From NCBI RefSeq assembly GCF_000219625.1, contig NC_018205.1, positions 62,001 to 126,000 on the forward strand: a DNA stretch of 64,000 nucleotides, written 5' to 3'. The notes under the pieces were generated by a model. That model saw nothing but the letters and a program-made list of their open reading frames with translations, was not told the DNA's origin and did not search any database. Of the stretch, positions 1-10,426 are shown in pieces (within the stretch, counting starts at the first letter, position 1; each line of letters begins with the position of its first letter). Origin of the DNA: Zymoseptoria tritici IPO323 (taxonomy: Eukaryota; Ascomycota; Dothideomycetes; Mycosphaerellales; Mycosphaerellaceae). The position numbers were made by a program, and so were the translations under genes.

Positions 1-2618
1 ACAGATTTCAAAAGCGATCTGTAAGGCTTGAATGAAACCGTTCACTTCCGTGAACACTGTAGTGCCGTTGTTGGGGGTGTAGACTGGATCACTTTCGCCA
101 GCTTGGGCGGGTTCGAAGAGACCAATTTCCTGCGGTTTGAAAGTCTTGTGACCGCCGCCACTGGAAGTGAAATTGGATGGTGAGTTGCGGCGTCCCTGAA
201 TGAGCACTTCCATGCCTTCAAGGAATCGTGCGAGTATGTCATCGGTTCCACCATTTCCACGGCGAGCGGGTGCTGCCTGCGGAGGTATGATTTCTGGAGA
301 AGGATCAGGGTTGCCGCATCCACCAATCTCGTAACGGCTGACGTATGGTTGACGATTTGGTCGGTCAGGCTCGTCCCACGCTGGGCGGCTGTGAGCATTG
401 CTCGCAGGGTTTCCCGATCCTCTGGTCGGAACTGTTGGGCGTCAGCCATGCTGCGCGTGGACCTGAGATCTCCTGCGGGCGAAGCTGGGGACCGAACAAT
501 TCATCGCGTCCACTGTACGAGCCGGCAGCGCGTGGGGGAGGAAGTGTCTCTTGAGGGTAGCGGTGGTCATGTGCAGGTTCGCGATAGGGCGGGTCGGCAT
601 TGTAGCGTCCACCGTAGGCTTCCTCTGGCGGAGCGCGGTTCGTGGGCTGCTGTGGTTGGGTGAACTCATATTGTTGGCGTCCACCAGCACGCGTATTCGT
701 GGGTTGGTTGCGGGCGTCCTGCGAATCCTGGGCGTAAGTTGTGTGATGGCGTCCACCAGCATTAGTCTGCTGGGATTCGTTGACAGGGCGTTTGCCGAGG
801 GCTTTGGCGGAAGGCTGGCCGCGTCCACCATTGCTGCCGCGATGGGAACTGCTGTACAGATCGTCCTCATCCTGTTATTCCTGGGGTCCGGCAGGTCCCT
901 CTCCTCCCGAATCCTCGTCTTCGTGGGCGCTGGTGCGTTCGTGACCGCGTCCACCATTGCCTTTGTTAATGATGTCGACTGCCCGTTGGAATGTGGGACG
1001 CAAGGTTCGCCATTGCCGCCACGTGAGGTTGGTGCTCTGCATAGCTGTTGGCAGTTCGTCGTCAGGGACGAGGTCATCGTCTCTCGGTGAATCTGCTTCA
1101 CGCACTGGAAGGTTGGGAGCGTGAGCCATTGGGGAAAACAGCCGGAGTAGGCGTGCGGATTGCACTCGGTCTGGGAGGGGTGAGACTGGAGGGATGGGTC
1201 CTGGCTTTGCCGGAAGGAAGAGTGGTGATGATGAGTATGAACTCGTCGATGGCTCGGAGGACGAGATTTCGAAGACCGTGATAGGTGAGTGAGACGGAGC
1301 TTGTGGCTGGTGGACGCGAGACGACGCGGCTGCGTTCAATCTTGCGAATCTTTGAGACTGAAGTATATCCCAGTCTTGGTAAAGCAGCGTGCTGAAGTAC
1401 CAAGTCGTTTCTCGGTCTGTGTACTGTTGTTGTGCTTTGGTCGCTGCTGCTTCTGCTCGTTTCTTCTTCTCTTCACGAGCTTCCTGCTACTCGAGATCGT
1501 AGGCTGCTCTTCTTTCCTGGTGTTTGTTACGGATGGAACGAGGCTTGCGAGGTAATGAAGGTGCTCGTTAGGTAGCTCCGACGGCGGCGTTGCTAGATGC
1601 AGACGGCTGCGATGGATCTTGCTGCGGCTGTTCGGTTATGCAGTGGATTTGGGCGGGATTCTGAGTGAGTGTCCACGCACGGTAGGGATTGGTCGCGGTA
1701 ACTGTCTGGTGATCGTCGAGAAGCTGATGAATAGCGTCAATGCCTTGCTGTGCACCCTTGCCTTGGAGCCAGTCTGTTGGGAAGCCTCTCCAATCCGTGG
1801 CACCCCTCCGTGTCTGCCTTTTCGGAGGAGTCGTCGCTGGCTTGTACGACTGCGGAGAAGTGAGATATTTCAGGAGTTGAAGTTCTTCCGCAGTGCAGAC
1901 TGAGGACTTGTTCTGGAGTAACTGGTAGTTGTAGAAGCGAGGGCCTGATGTGCGGTAACCAGGTCGGCAATGCTGACTTTGGTGGACGCTAGCGTGACGT
2001 CTGAGAGTTGGGCGACTTGGGACGATCGTTCACCGTCGTGACAATCGATCTGTCAGGGTGCGAGGTGAGCAAGTGTAAGAGCGAGCAGGTGGACGAAGTT
2101 GTGTCTTGGTGGACGTGAGGCTCCGTGCGGAAAGTGGAGGGTCACGTTGGTAAGAGAGAGGCGCAGTCCGTGGGTATTGCGGAAGGTCTCGAACGCTGCT
2201 GCGGTAGGATCGGTGCGTTCTGGTCAGGAAAGCACTGGTTAAGTGGACGCGGCAGGTGGGCGTTGGTTTGTTAATCGGAGTCTTGCTCTTTCCTCGAATG
2301 TTGGGAAGGTGCGGACTCTCGAGAGTGGTGAGAGCGGTGAAAGTGGTTCTTCGCGGCGTTCTTAGTGAGGTGGGCGGTTCGCTGTCCTAGTGGACGCGGT
2401 GGGTGGTTCGCGTGCTTCGTAGTAATGACGAAGTGCAGGCTGGTGCCGTTGTGACGTGGTGTCGGAGGTTGTGGTGGGCGAACTGGGGAGGTTTTTGCAG
2501 ACGATCTCGCGTCGGATGTGAGAGTCGGTCGGTTCGCGTCTACCAATCTCCTAGTCTGCGTCCACTTTCAGCGGTGTTGGTGAAGGTGACGAGGTGGTCG
2601 GAATCCCGGTCTCGTTAG
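1..2618 (-). pseudogene. Decayed gag-like frame of a fungal retroelement, partial
   Basis: Read on the minus strand, one frame stays protein-like over about 2.6 kb and is cut mainly by TAA/TAG codons that look like former CAA/CAG, plus at least one frameshift near 440. The upstream part is disordered and Gln/Pro/Ser-rich. The middle repeats a Gly-Gly-Arg motif (codons GGT GGA CGC) every 60-130 nt. The last ~110 codons (1-330) are Gly/Pro-rich and end in a hydrophobic stretch with the pattern EIGLFEP..TVFTEVNGFIQALQIAFEI. This resembles the gag-like domain of fungal LTR elements, where a D/E-I-G-F/Y-F/W-P motif is followed by a predicted helix. The frame runs off the left edge, so any protease or polymerase lies outside. 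In another frame the GGR codons read as recurrent Val-Asp-Ala, which is an artefact. The gag assignment is inferred from pattern only. Confidence 0.5.
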
Positions 2619-2883
2619 TGCGGAATGGCACAGGAGTGAGGAGTGGAGGAGGGTGTCCTTCCGTGGCGTTAGAGTAGGTGCTAAGCCGGGTGCTGCTCTT
2701 GCCGCTTGTTTGGGGAAGTCGCGTCGGACAGGGTCACAACACACTCCCGGAGCGCACTTCCCTTCCTTCTAAGAGCACTCTTGCCCCCCCTGCCTGTTGT
2801 GCCTGCACCCGTATGCCTTCTTCTTGCCAGCCTTGCGTCGGTCGAAGTAAACAAAGGCTTTGCAGGCGCGGTTTGGTGAGATT

Positions 2884-3140
2884 TCGCTGTGTGTCCGGCG
2901 ATTGTTCGCTGTGAATCTGGCGAATGTCGGTGTCGATTGCAGGTGCGGTTTTGTGTGAAATAAGAGTCCGCTGTGTATCTGGCGAATATCGGTGTCGATC
3001 ACTGGCGCGGTTTCGTGTGAAAGAAGAGAACGCTCGCTGTGTGTCTGGCACATGTCGAAGTCGTTGCGGCCATAGATTTAAGAGTTCGCTGTGAGTCTGG
3101 CGAGGGTTCGCTGTGTGTCTGGCGAAGATCGAAGTCGTTA
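2884..3140. repeat. Tandem repeat, ~64-65 bp period
   Basis: The core TTCGCTGTGNNTCTGGCGAA recurs at about 2884, 2905, 2969, 3034, 3085 and 3107. The 2905, 2969 and 3034 copies are 64-65 bp apart and share the spacer with GTGCGGTTTTGTGTGAAA. Each core can fold, because TTCGC pairs with GCGAA around a ~10-nt loop. It lies upstream of the gag-like minus-strand frame and may belong to the same element. Confidence 0.7.
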
Positions 3141-3470
3141 CAGGTGTAGAATAGTGTGCGTATGTGTGTGTGTCTTACAGACCTCAATCTTCGCGGACGC
3201 TGATAGTCCTCGACTTCTCAGCTCCTTTTGCGCTGGCATTCTGTTGCGTTATCGTCTCGAATCGGCTCACTCGCAGCGCGCAGCGTGTCGTTGTGAAAAA
3301 TCTCGTGATCGTTCACTCCGCGAGTGCTTAACCCCGGACCGACCCCATTATAAGAGTATTAAATGCTTGCATTCACCACTGCTACAATTGCGTTCTACGG
3401 TCGAGCAGTGTACAGACTCGAAAAAAATGCTTTTAAGGAAAGATAAGAATGTAGGCCATTCGTCGCCTAG
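3141..3470. other. No gene seen
   Basis: The segment contains a short GT-rich run (3159-3176), an A-run near 3421 and no supportable reading frame. It separates two repeat blocks and may be terminal or leader DNA of a decayed element. Confidence 0.4.
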
Positions 3471-3740
3471 TGTCTAGGCAGTGTTGAAAGAGGACTAGGC
3501 AAGGTAGACGGTGCTTAGAAAGGACTAGCTCAGTTGCAAGCAGGGGAGGGTTTCGCTGCTAGAAAACTCTAAAAGCTCTAAACTCGATCTTAAGGTTTGA
3601 AGCAGGGTGCCTAGGCAGTGTTCAAAGGGGATTAGGCAAGGTAGACAGTGCTTGGAAAGGACTAGCTAAGTTGTAAGCAGGGGAGGGTTTCGCCACCAGA
3701 AGACTCTAGAGGCTCCAAACTCGATCTTAATGTTTCCCTG
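3471..3740. repeat. Tandem duplication, 137-bp period
   Basis: Two diverged copies start at TGTCTAGGCAGTG (3471) and TGCCTAGGCAGTG (3608). They share GGCAAGGTAGAC, GGAAAGGACTAGCT, AAGCAGGGGAGGGTTTCG and AAACTCGATCTTAA in the same order. Most differences are transitions (C/T, G/A), as expected for RIP-type decay. This could be a solo or terminal repeat of the downstream copia remnant, but I could not match a second copy beyond it. Confidence 0.7.
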
Positions 3741-4509
3741 CCTAGAGCAGGCTGTTCTACTTTGCTTTACGTACAAGCTTCCGTTTAATCGTGCGCATAA
3801 GATAGATATGCAGAGAAGGTAGACGACTACATTAAGGCTTGAAGGGCCGACCATTGCTATAGCGCCGAGAGCCTCTTCATCGCGGTTAATCGGCTCGTCT
3901 GCCGTGCTGAAGACCATACGCACTGCCTTGCGTTTAGCTGCTAAGTCGTCTGTCATAAAGGGATTAGGCCTCCATCCTCTAAGACTGCCAGACTAACGGA
4001 CGATACATCGGAGGGATGTAGCAATAATGTTGGCGTCTTCTAACTATGAAAGAAAGCAAGGACGCCAGAAGCCGGTATTGTTACGAACGATGAGCGTGAA
4101 CAGTAGCCAGCTGTAAGTCGTGTCTATGAGGCATGGGTATCCGCACCTGGTAACGACTTTAATGCGTGTCGGATACCTTAGGCCTATGCAGTTGCATGCG
4201 TGATCTCACCGTCCACCTTGCTGGTTTCGCTATACTTACATTTGAAGCCTTCTTCCAGTCAGCATACTCAGACGCTCCACGATGCTGCGTCGTTTGCGCA
4301 CAAGGATTAGGTAGCCGCCAATGCGCAGCTTACCATCGGTGGGCTGCTCGAGGACCTCGCGAGCAGTGGATCGTCTAGCTCTTCGTAGATTTTCAGGAGC
4401 AGCTGCGAGAAGCGCTCGCAAGACGGAGCAGAGCTGCGCGTCCATAACACGTGAGGCCGAAAGCAGGGCAAGAGTGTCCCTCAAAGCCAGAAGGTGTGAA
4501 TTTGGGAGT
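3741..4509. other. No gene seen
   Basis: Only short, incoherent frames are present. A small inverted pair, TTGGCGTC and GACGCCAG, lies near 4031-4064. The segment is probably decayed repeat DNA between the 137-bp and 101-bp tandem duplications. Confidence 0.35.
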
Positions 4510-4711
4510 GACGTAAGCTTGGTTGCAGGCCGACCTATGGTAGGCACAAGGCATCAACTTCCTCGAAGAATGGCAAAAAACACGCGACACAAGCACGATG
4601 GCCGACAGCTGACGTAAGCTTGTTTGCAGGCCGACCTATGGTAGGCACAAGGCATCAACTTGCTCGAAAAATGGCAAAAAACACGCGACACAAGCACGAT
4701 GGCTAACAGCT
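4510..4711. repeat. Tandem duplication, 101-bp period
   Basis: GACGTAAGCTTG begins a unit at 4510 and again at 4611. The copies are nearly identical through CAGGCCGACCTATGGTAGGC, GGCATCAACTT, GGCAAAAAACACGCGACAC and AAGCACGATGG. The high identity implies a recent duplication compared with the neighbouring decayed elements. Confidence 0.9.
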
Positions 4712-5189
4712 CTCTTCACTCACCTGGCATCAACTTCTCCTCCACCGGCGGCGTCATCTATCGCTTCGACATTATCATTAACCGCTCCATCACTCCCATC
4801 GTCGTTTTCAAAGGCTGACGGAGACCTTTGTAGATGCCAGCTACACGCGCACGCTCCTCACGCTCTCCTTCCGAACCTCCTCTTTCTCCTACGGCTCCAG
4901 CAAATCGAATCCTTCCTGCGGCATATTACTATCATCCTTATTCTCATCCTCATCCTCATTCAAGAGAACCTGCTCGTAGGTGGACGGCGGCACGGTGGTA
5001 GCAGCAGCGGTGCTGGCAAGAGCGGATCGAGGGCAATAAACGACTGGATACAACAGAGTCTGTTGCTGCGACCAAAAAGGACTTACAGCAAGTCTTTTGC
5101 TGCGCATACCGATGGCATGGGCGCGCCTCCCGAATCATGAACGTCAGATTAGTCTCCAGAAGATACATACAGCCAACACTGCACAACGG
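4712..5189. other. Probable 5' remnant of the copia element
   Basis: No confident frame was found. The plus-strand frame that carries the downstream integrase is weakly protein-like from about 5120. A short acidic minus-strand frame (4889-5107) is probably antisense or an unrelated fragment. Confidence 0.3.
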
Positions 5190-5860
5190 CCCTCAACTTC
5201 TGCACCGACAATGGCATTAAGCTGATCATCACCACACCAAAGAACTCCGAGAGCAATAGACGAATTAAGGTCTCAAACCACCTCGTGTGTGTATTAGCTC
5301 AAAAGCTATTAAGCCGTAGACAGCTCGGCAAGGCACAATGGCAATCTGTAGTTGAAGCAGCGGTCTACATCATTAAGAAGACACCATCACCAGCGTTGAA
5401 AGGAAAGTCACCTTATGAAGGCGAACCAAGCCATACATCGGAAATCTTCGCATCTCCGGCTGCACCGCCTTCGTGCTGGATTAAGAGCTGGCGCGCGGTG
5501 ACAAGTTTGAAGACAGAGCGACCACTAGAAGACTCGTTAATTTCGAAGGAGACAACATCTACAAGGTCTACCTGCCCTTAGAGCGCAAGGTAGTGCGATC
5601 AGTCAACGTCACTTTCGACGAAGCGCACTTCGACACTCCTAATAAGGACTACGTGCCAATCGAAGTCACTGGCTATGAAGACGAAGACGATAAAGGCATC
5701 ACTTCAGAGGGTGGAACTCGTGCAGTTCTAGAACTAACACCTCCACCGCCTCCGCCAGCACGTCCAGCACCGCCGCCTACAGTGACCGCCCGCTCCGAAC
5801 GCACCAGCACCACCGGCACAAGCACCACCGGCAGAACCGCGCAAAAGCACCCGCACTAAG
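5190..5860 (+). pseudogene. Copia integrase remnant
   Basis: The sequence encodes a DDE-type integrase core and C-terminal part. FCTDNGIKLIITTPKNSESN (from ~5197) holds the second acidic catalytic residue (Asp, codon 5207-5209) and the Glu of the N.SE motif (codon 5249-5251). It continues through a family-typical AAVYIIKKTPSPALKGKSPYE segment (~5360-5420) and the GDNIYKVYLPLERKVVRSVN region (~5545-5610), which needs a frame change. The acidic and Pro-rich linker with the PPPPPP tract ends at a TAA at 5857-5859. The first catalytic Asp was not found upstream, so the core is incomplete. Confidence 0.8.
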
Positions 5861-5989
5861 CAACCTTCTAAACAAGCTCTCGACAATCAGAATCAGAGCT
5901 AACTGGCTGACACCGACCCTTCCGTTTGGCCGTGCCGCGCGCTTACTTACCTCGTCGATTCGCTTAACACCGCCGAGATTCCAGCAACT

Positions 5990-6860
5990 CACACGCCTAA
6001 CAAAGCATCCTTATAGCAGGCTGCAAGGCAGAAGGAGATAGACAGCCTTTACGAGAATAGCACGTAGCGACTAGTAAGGTAGCTACTAGAAAAGGATACA
6101 ATTACCGCACTTAAAGACGGCGGTCTAAAGATAAACAACAACCCTAAGATCCTTAAAGGACGATAGGTGGATAAGGTTAAGAAGGCCACAACACTCGAGA
6201 AGCTCATCTACAAGAGCTTATAGGTAGTTAAAGGATTTAGTTAACAACAAGGCATTAACTACGAAGGAACCTACGCAGCGACTACTAAGGCAGCATTAAT
6301 TAAGGAGCTAATAACTATTATTACTTACTACGACCTAGAAGCGCGGCGATACGACATTATTACTATGTTCCTTAACACGCTAATAAAGGAGTTCGCAATC
6401 TTCGTAGGGCAGCCTTATAGCTTCGCTTAGTTTAATGCGGAAGGACATCTGCTCGTGTGCCTTCTGTTAAAGTCACTCCACGGCCTTAAGTAGTTACTAA
6501 TGCTGTAGCAACAACAGCTTACGCTCTTTCTCGACAGCAAGGGCTTTAAACCGCTGCTCTTAGACCTATGCATTTACTAGCATCGCATTACGAAGGCGAT
6601 TCTGGCAGTCTACGTTTACGACCTTATTCTGGCAGCACTAACAATTACTACGATCATCGAGATTAAGGGGTGCTAACCGCACAGTTCAAAACGAAGTGCC
6701 TTAGTAAATTGTCATCCTACCTTGGATGTCCTATCACGCGTAACCGTACTAAGAAGGCTATCTACCTTACTCAGCTGGCCTATATTAACCAACTCCTTAA
6801 CAGCTACAACGCAGACAGCCTCAAAGCGCTCGAGACACCACTTTCACCAGTAACTTAAGG
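5990..6860 (+). pseudogene. Copia reverse transcriptase remnant
   Basis: A plus-strand frame full of TAG codons retains the RT order: a R.DIITMFLNTLIKEFAIFVGQ-like block (~6345-6410), LLKSLHGLK (~6465-6495) and the catalytic-loop region at 6611-6622. That loop reads Tyr-Val-Tyr-Asp where copia elements have Tyr-Val-Asp-Asp, so one metal-binding Asp is lost. That change (GAC to TAC) is a transversion and is not explained by RIP. A later block, YLGCPITRNRTKKAIYLTQ (~6715-6775), matches the thumb-side motif. The cluster of TAG at Gln and Trp positions is the clearest RIP-like signature in the first 10 kb. Confidence 0.8.
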
Positions 6861-7590
6861 CTGAAGACGATTACGAGCCGAGCGAAAACTTCCTTAACGA
6901 ATACTAGTCACTTATCGGACGCCTTATGTAGCCATCGATTCAGACACGCGCGGATATCACATTCGCAGTCGCACAGCTCTCACGACACCTAGTAAAGCCG
7001 ACGACCGATCACCTTAACACTGCGAAGCGAAACCTTCGATATCTCAAGGGCACGCGGTGCTATGGAATCACCATCAAGAGCAATGACCAGAGCAAGGAAC
7101 TCAAGCTGGTTGGATATACCGACAGCAGCTACGCAGACAACTGCGACCACAGCACGTCCACCGGTGGCTACGCGTTCCACCTTAATAACTCCCTTATCTC
7201 ATAGAAGTCGGTAAAGTAAGCGCACAGTAGCACTGTCATCAACAGAGGCTAAATGGAATGCCGCGGCTACCACGTGTTAAGAAGCAGCATACCTCTTAGC
7301 TCTCTGCTCGGAATCCAGCATCATTAAGGAGCCATTAATAACTCCAGTAACTATCGAAGCGGACAACATAAGCCAGATCGCTCTTACCAAGCGTGGTGGT
7401 GTGGACGGTCGTACCAAGCACAAAACAAGTCAATTGACCACCAGGTCACCTTCCAATGGGTGCCTACCGAACAACAAGCCGCCGATGGCCTCACCAAGGC
7501 CCTTACCGTACCAAAACACCATTCTGCCAGCTCATTGGCATTACAGACCTCACCAAGGAGGTTACCAAGGAATGAAGAAACTTCAGTTAC
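6861..7590 (+). pseudogene. Copia RNase H-like and C-terminal remnant
   Basis: The frame contains RHLVKPTTDHLNTAKR (~6985), RYLKGTRCYGI (~7035), LVGYTDSSYADN (~7105), STGGYAFHLNNSLIS followed by TAG in place of Trp (~7155-7205), an ECRGYH remnant of the AEY motif (~7257) and VTFQWVPTEQQAADGLTKAL (~7447-7505). This is the standard copia tail. The 3' end near 7590 is followed by a short palindrome (CTTCAGTT..AACTGAAG, ~7580-7605) of unknown role. Confidence 0.8.
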
Positions 7591-7605
7591 GTGCAGAAAC
7601 TGAAG

Positions 7606-7964
7606 GAGTTCTCTGGCCTCTCATTGGCCAATGATTTTAGGGCAGTTTTGGAGTTTCCAGCTTTCGTACGAGTCGTTTGCGCAAGTCTCAGAACTGCGAC
7701 TATTGCGCTCAGAGATACACAGGAAGAAGGAAGTGCGAAGGAAGGGGATGATTTGGAATATTTGTGACTTCCTACCTGACCGTTCGAAATGGGCAGGAAT
7801 TGTTAGCTTCATAACAGTTTTGACAGGGTCCAGCTCTTGGCGTGCTCCCATCGGCCAGAAAAAAATGATAGTCTCAGACGCACAGACCCTCTTGGCGAGC
7901 ACTAACCTCTTCGAGCGCCTCGCCTAAGAGGGTCTAAGGGCGCAAGAGCGGCTTTTAGTAGATG
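7606..7964. other. No gene seen; copia 3' flank
   Basis: Two opposite-strand ORFs (7621-7902 minus, 7631-7927 plus) overlap completely and neither resembles a known family. CATTGGCCAATG near 7622 is a short palindrome. The segment may be the 3' untranslated/LTR part of the copia element, but no 5' match was found. Confidence 0.3.
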
Positions 7965-8310
7965 TAGTGCAGCACGCGACAGCGCAACAACAACGACCTT
8001 TTTCAAAAATCCGGCACTGTAACTTTATAGAGCCGAGTCTTACGATTCGAACGGCGTATCGCATAGAAAATTTAAGTATGTTTTGCGTGCCCTAATAGAG
8101 CTCGCATTTTCCTGTTTTTCGCCTAACAAATTAGAATTCCGAAGAATTTGCGCGAGCTCTATTATAGCTTTCGTTTAACGTCGGATTTAAATAATTAATA
8201 CACCGTTAGAATCGCAAGACTCGGCTCTACAAAGTTATAGTCTCGGATTTTTAATAACTAGTTTCGTTGTTGCGTTCTCGTCTTTAGGGCCGAAACGATG
8301 CTGCGCTTTA
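7965..8310. repeat. Long imperfect palindrome (hairpin-capable element)
   Basis: The left arm (about 7979-8056) and right arm (about 8200-8283) are inverted copies. GCGCAACAAC, AAAAATCCG, AACTTTATAGAGCCGAGTCTT and CGATTCGAACGG on the left are matched on the right by the reverse complements of GTTGTTGCG, CGGATTTTT, AAGACTCGGCTCTACAAAGTT and CCGTTAGAATCG. A second nested pair, TAATAGAGCTCGC (8094-8106) and GCGCGAGCTCTATTA (8150-8164), lies inside. The mismatches are mostly transitions. The whole ~330 bp could fold into one stem. It sits between the copia tail and the Helitron frame, so it may be a foldback or miniature element or a Helitron-associated end; no target duplication was found. Confidence 0.8.
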
Positions 8311-8345
8311 TTAAGGTGTAAATTCTATACTAATGCTGCGCTCTA
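8299..8345. repeat. Short direct repeat
   Basis: ATGCTGCGCTTTATTA at 8299 and ATGCTGCGCTCTATTA at 8333 are 34 bp apart, each followed by a CTAAATTC/GTAAATTC-like string. The pair borders the palindrome. Confidence 0.7.
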
Positions 8346-8453
8346 TTACCTAAATTCGGCGTCTGGACCCTTAGACTACGAACAGTAGGCGTCGAATCCG
8401 CGCTAACTGGGCGTGGACTAAGGAACTAAGACTAAAAAAATGAGGTGCGGCTG

Positions 8454-8471
8454 GCGCGGCGCGCGCCGCGC
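8454..8471. repeat. 18-bp perfect GC palindrome
   Basis: GCGCGGCGCGCGCCGCGC is its own reverse complement. It lies about 200 bp upstream of the Helitron start codon. Its role is unknown; it could be structural. Confidence 0.8.
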
Positions 8472-8679
8472 GCTAAACCCGAACGAGATACCACTGCAAG
8501 AACGGCAACAACAACAACACCTCCTCACACACGACCAATACACACAAGGCTCACCGCAGGTGCCCGCGGAGCCCCGCCGGAGGCAAAAGGGGAGCTCAAG
8601 GGGGTCTCCACCTTCCAAACCGTCAAACACACCTTTCAAAACATACCTTTTAAAACACAACTTCCTGAACACCCACACC

Positions 8680-10300
8680 ATGTCCAACGCCAATCAGCAA
8701 TGGACTCCTCAGCACTGGATGCCGGCAGTCAAGCACTGCGGGTACTGCAAAAGCGACAAAGCAATCGACAGTTCATGCCAGCCAAGCAAGGCAAGCGTGA
8801 AGCCGGTGCCTTCGTCGACAAATGCGCTGACTGTCGTGGATATGTCGTCGATCGCACCAACGCTCCCGTGTTCAGCATCTCCAAGAAGCCACCAGCTGGA
8901 ATGCCACCACCTGCTCCACGCCCTCTCATGCCCGCTCCGCCTCGCCCAGCAGTCTCACAAGGAGCTTCTCAAGCTGGTCCATCGACCTACCATCCTCGTG
9001 CGTCCCCAAACACCATTGCCCAAGCCAGAACTGGTGCCAAAAGGGCCAGACAAGAGCGCTATGAGAAACTTCAAGCGGTGCGTGAGGAGTATCAAGAGAT
9101 CGACGAGGACCATCCTCCACCGCCAGTTCAGGAGCCTTGGTTTCTTTGCGATGCCTGCGGTGTGCCACGCCAGTCGGATGATCGCTGGACTGAAGATTAC
9201 TGCATCTACTGCAGCCGTCCGGGCGAAGAAGATCCATACACAGACCGAAAGTGGTGCGTTCAAGGTGAACACATCGCTCGCATCATCGACTTCTTCTCTG
9301 GGACTCTGGATGGCAACGTTCTCAACGGCACCGAGAACGACTGGTGCTGCATTGCCTGCCAAACAGACACTCCCTTCGAGACCCCTCTTCCAGGTGGCAG
9401 CAATCCTTCCACCAACTTCACTCAAAGCATGCCATCTACACCAGGTGCCCACTTCTCCTCCACTCCAGGACTGTCTACTCCGAGCGGTGACATTGGCATT
9501 CAGTACAGTCAACAGTCTACCGTTTCCGGCGCTGTCAAGCGTATGGAAAAGACCCACAAAGATCGTGAACGGAAGAGGCGGGAAGACCTCTTCATCAACC
9601 ATCAAGAGCCACCGTACGCACCAATTGCAGAGCAAGGTCTGGAAGCCGCATTAACGGACGAGGATCATGCATTGCTCGAAGACTTCCAACAAGCCCTCGA
9701 CGCCGATGTTATGCAACACTGCCCACGCTACAACGAGAAATGGTGGATCAAGCTGAACAAGGAAGGTGTCTGCCTCCGCTACGAGAATCGAGACCGCAGT
9801 CGACTGATTGATGAGCCCTACCTATTCTCAGCGGAGAACAACATGGACCCCGGTGTTGTCCCTGCCTACCCTTCCTGCCCTCACAACGATTGAAGAGATC
9901 GTCATCGCCAAAGTACAGATTCTTCCTCGTCCGTGGGCAGCAATACAAGTACCGCGGCCACGTGGTCAACTTCCTCTCCAAGAATGCCAAGATCTTCCGG
10001 AAGCTGCCTTAACTGCCCAAGAACCTCGACATTGTGCTTCTTCGCCCAGCCCAAGTGCCGGTCGATGACAACGCCAACACCGACAACGCTGATGAGCAGC
10101 GCACAACCCGGCAGTTCACCAAGGGATTCAACATTCGCCGCTGGGCTGTTCTTGCATGGCTGGAACACCTCAAGGAGCATCATCCTGGCTATGCTGACAT
10201 CGTCATTGATGAGGATGCTCTCTCCAAGCTGCCTGGTGGCGATCAACCCGGTGGAGATGGCGTTGATGTATCTGATCAGCTTCAGGGCGAGACCTAACAA
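8680..10300 (+). pseudogene. Helitron N-terminal Cys-rich region
   Basis: The best start is ATG at 8680 (MSNANQQWTP). A first Cys pair (CGYCKS) is followed after a frame change near 8768 by KCADCRGYVV, giving the CxxC..CxxC layout that often opens Helitron proteins. More Cys pairs follow (CDACG, CIYCS, CCIAC; ~9148-9360), so several small zinc fingers are likely. After a Ser/Pro linker come a basic helix (~9540-9590) and the block WWIKLNKEGVC..DEPYLFSAENNMDPG (~9740-9850), which continues in another frame as LPALTTIEEIVIAKVQI. An upstream in-frame ATG at 8445 exists, but its GC-rich leader is not protein-like. Confidence 0.75.
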
Positions 10301-10426
10301 CCTCAGCAAGATCAGGGTGCGGCCGGCCGTCCAGAGCAAGGTCCAGTCGCAAACGACGACCAGCCTGGAGAAGATCTCGGCCATGATTACACCGCTGTTG
10401 CCTTCACTGGCGCCGAGGAGACTGCC

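Larger units (their letters stand above)
5190..7590 (+). mobile_element. Decayed Ty1/copia retrotransposon body (integrase, RT, RNase H)
   Basis: The plus strand carries the copia order integrase, reverse transcriptase, RNase H. Signatures in order are TDNG (~5204), a proline-rich linker (~5735-5850), a decayed DVKTAFLNG-like block (~6350), a YVDD-site remnant (6611-6622), GYTDSSYADN (~7110), TGGYAF (~7156) and ADGLTKAL (~7480). Integrase before RT distinguishes copia from gypsy. The body has many in-frame TAG/TAA codons at places where the family has Gln or Trp, which fits CpA to TpA mutation on both strands, plus frameshifts around 5430, 5580, 5860 and 6680-6850. It cannot encode an active polyprotein. 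Gag, protease and matching LTRs were not identified. Confidence 0.85.

Noticed and set aside
442..1101. Minus-strand ORF with recurrent Val-Asp-Ala
   Set aside because: It is the alternative reading of the GGTGGACGC repeats. The GGR frame connects to the gag-like domain and is the better reading.
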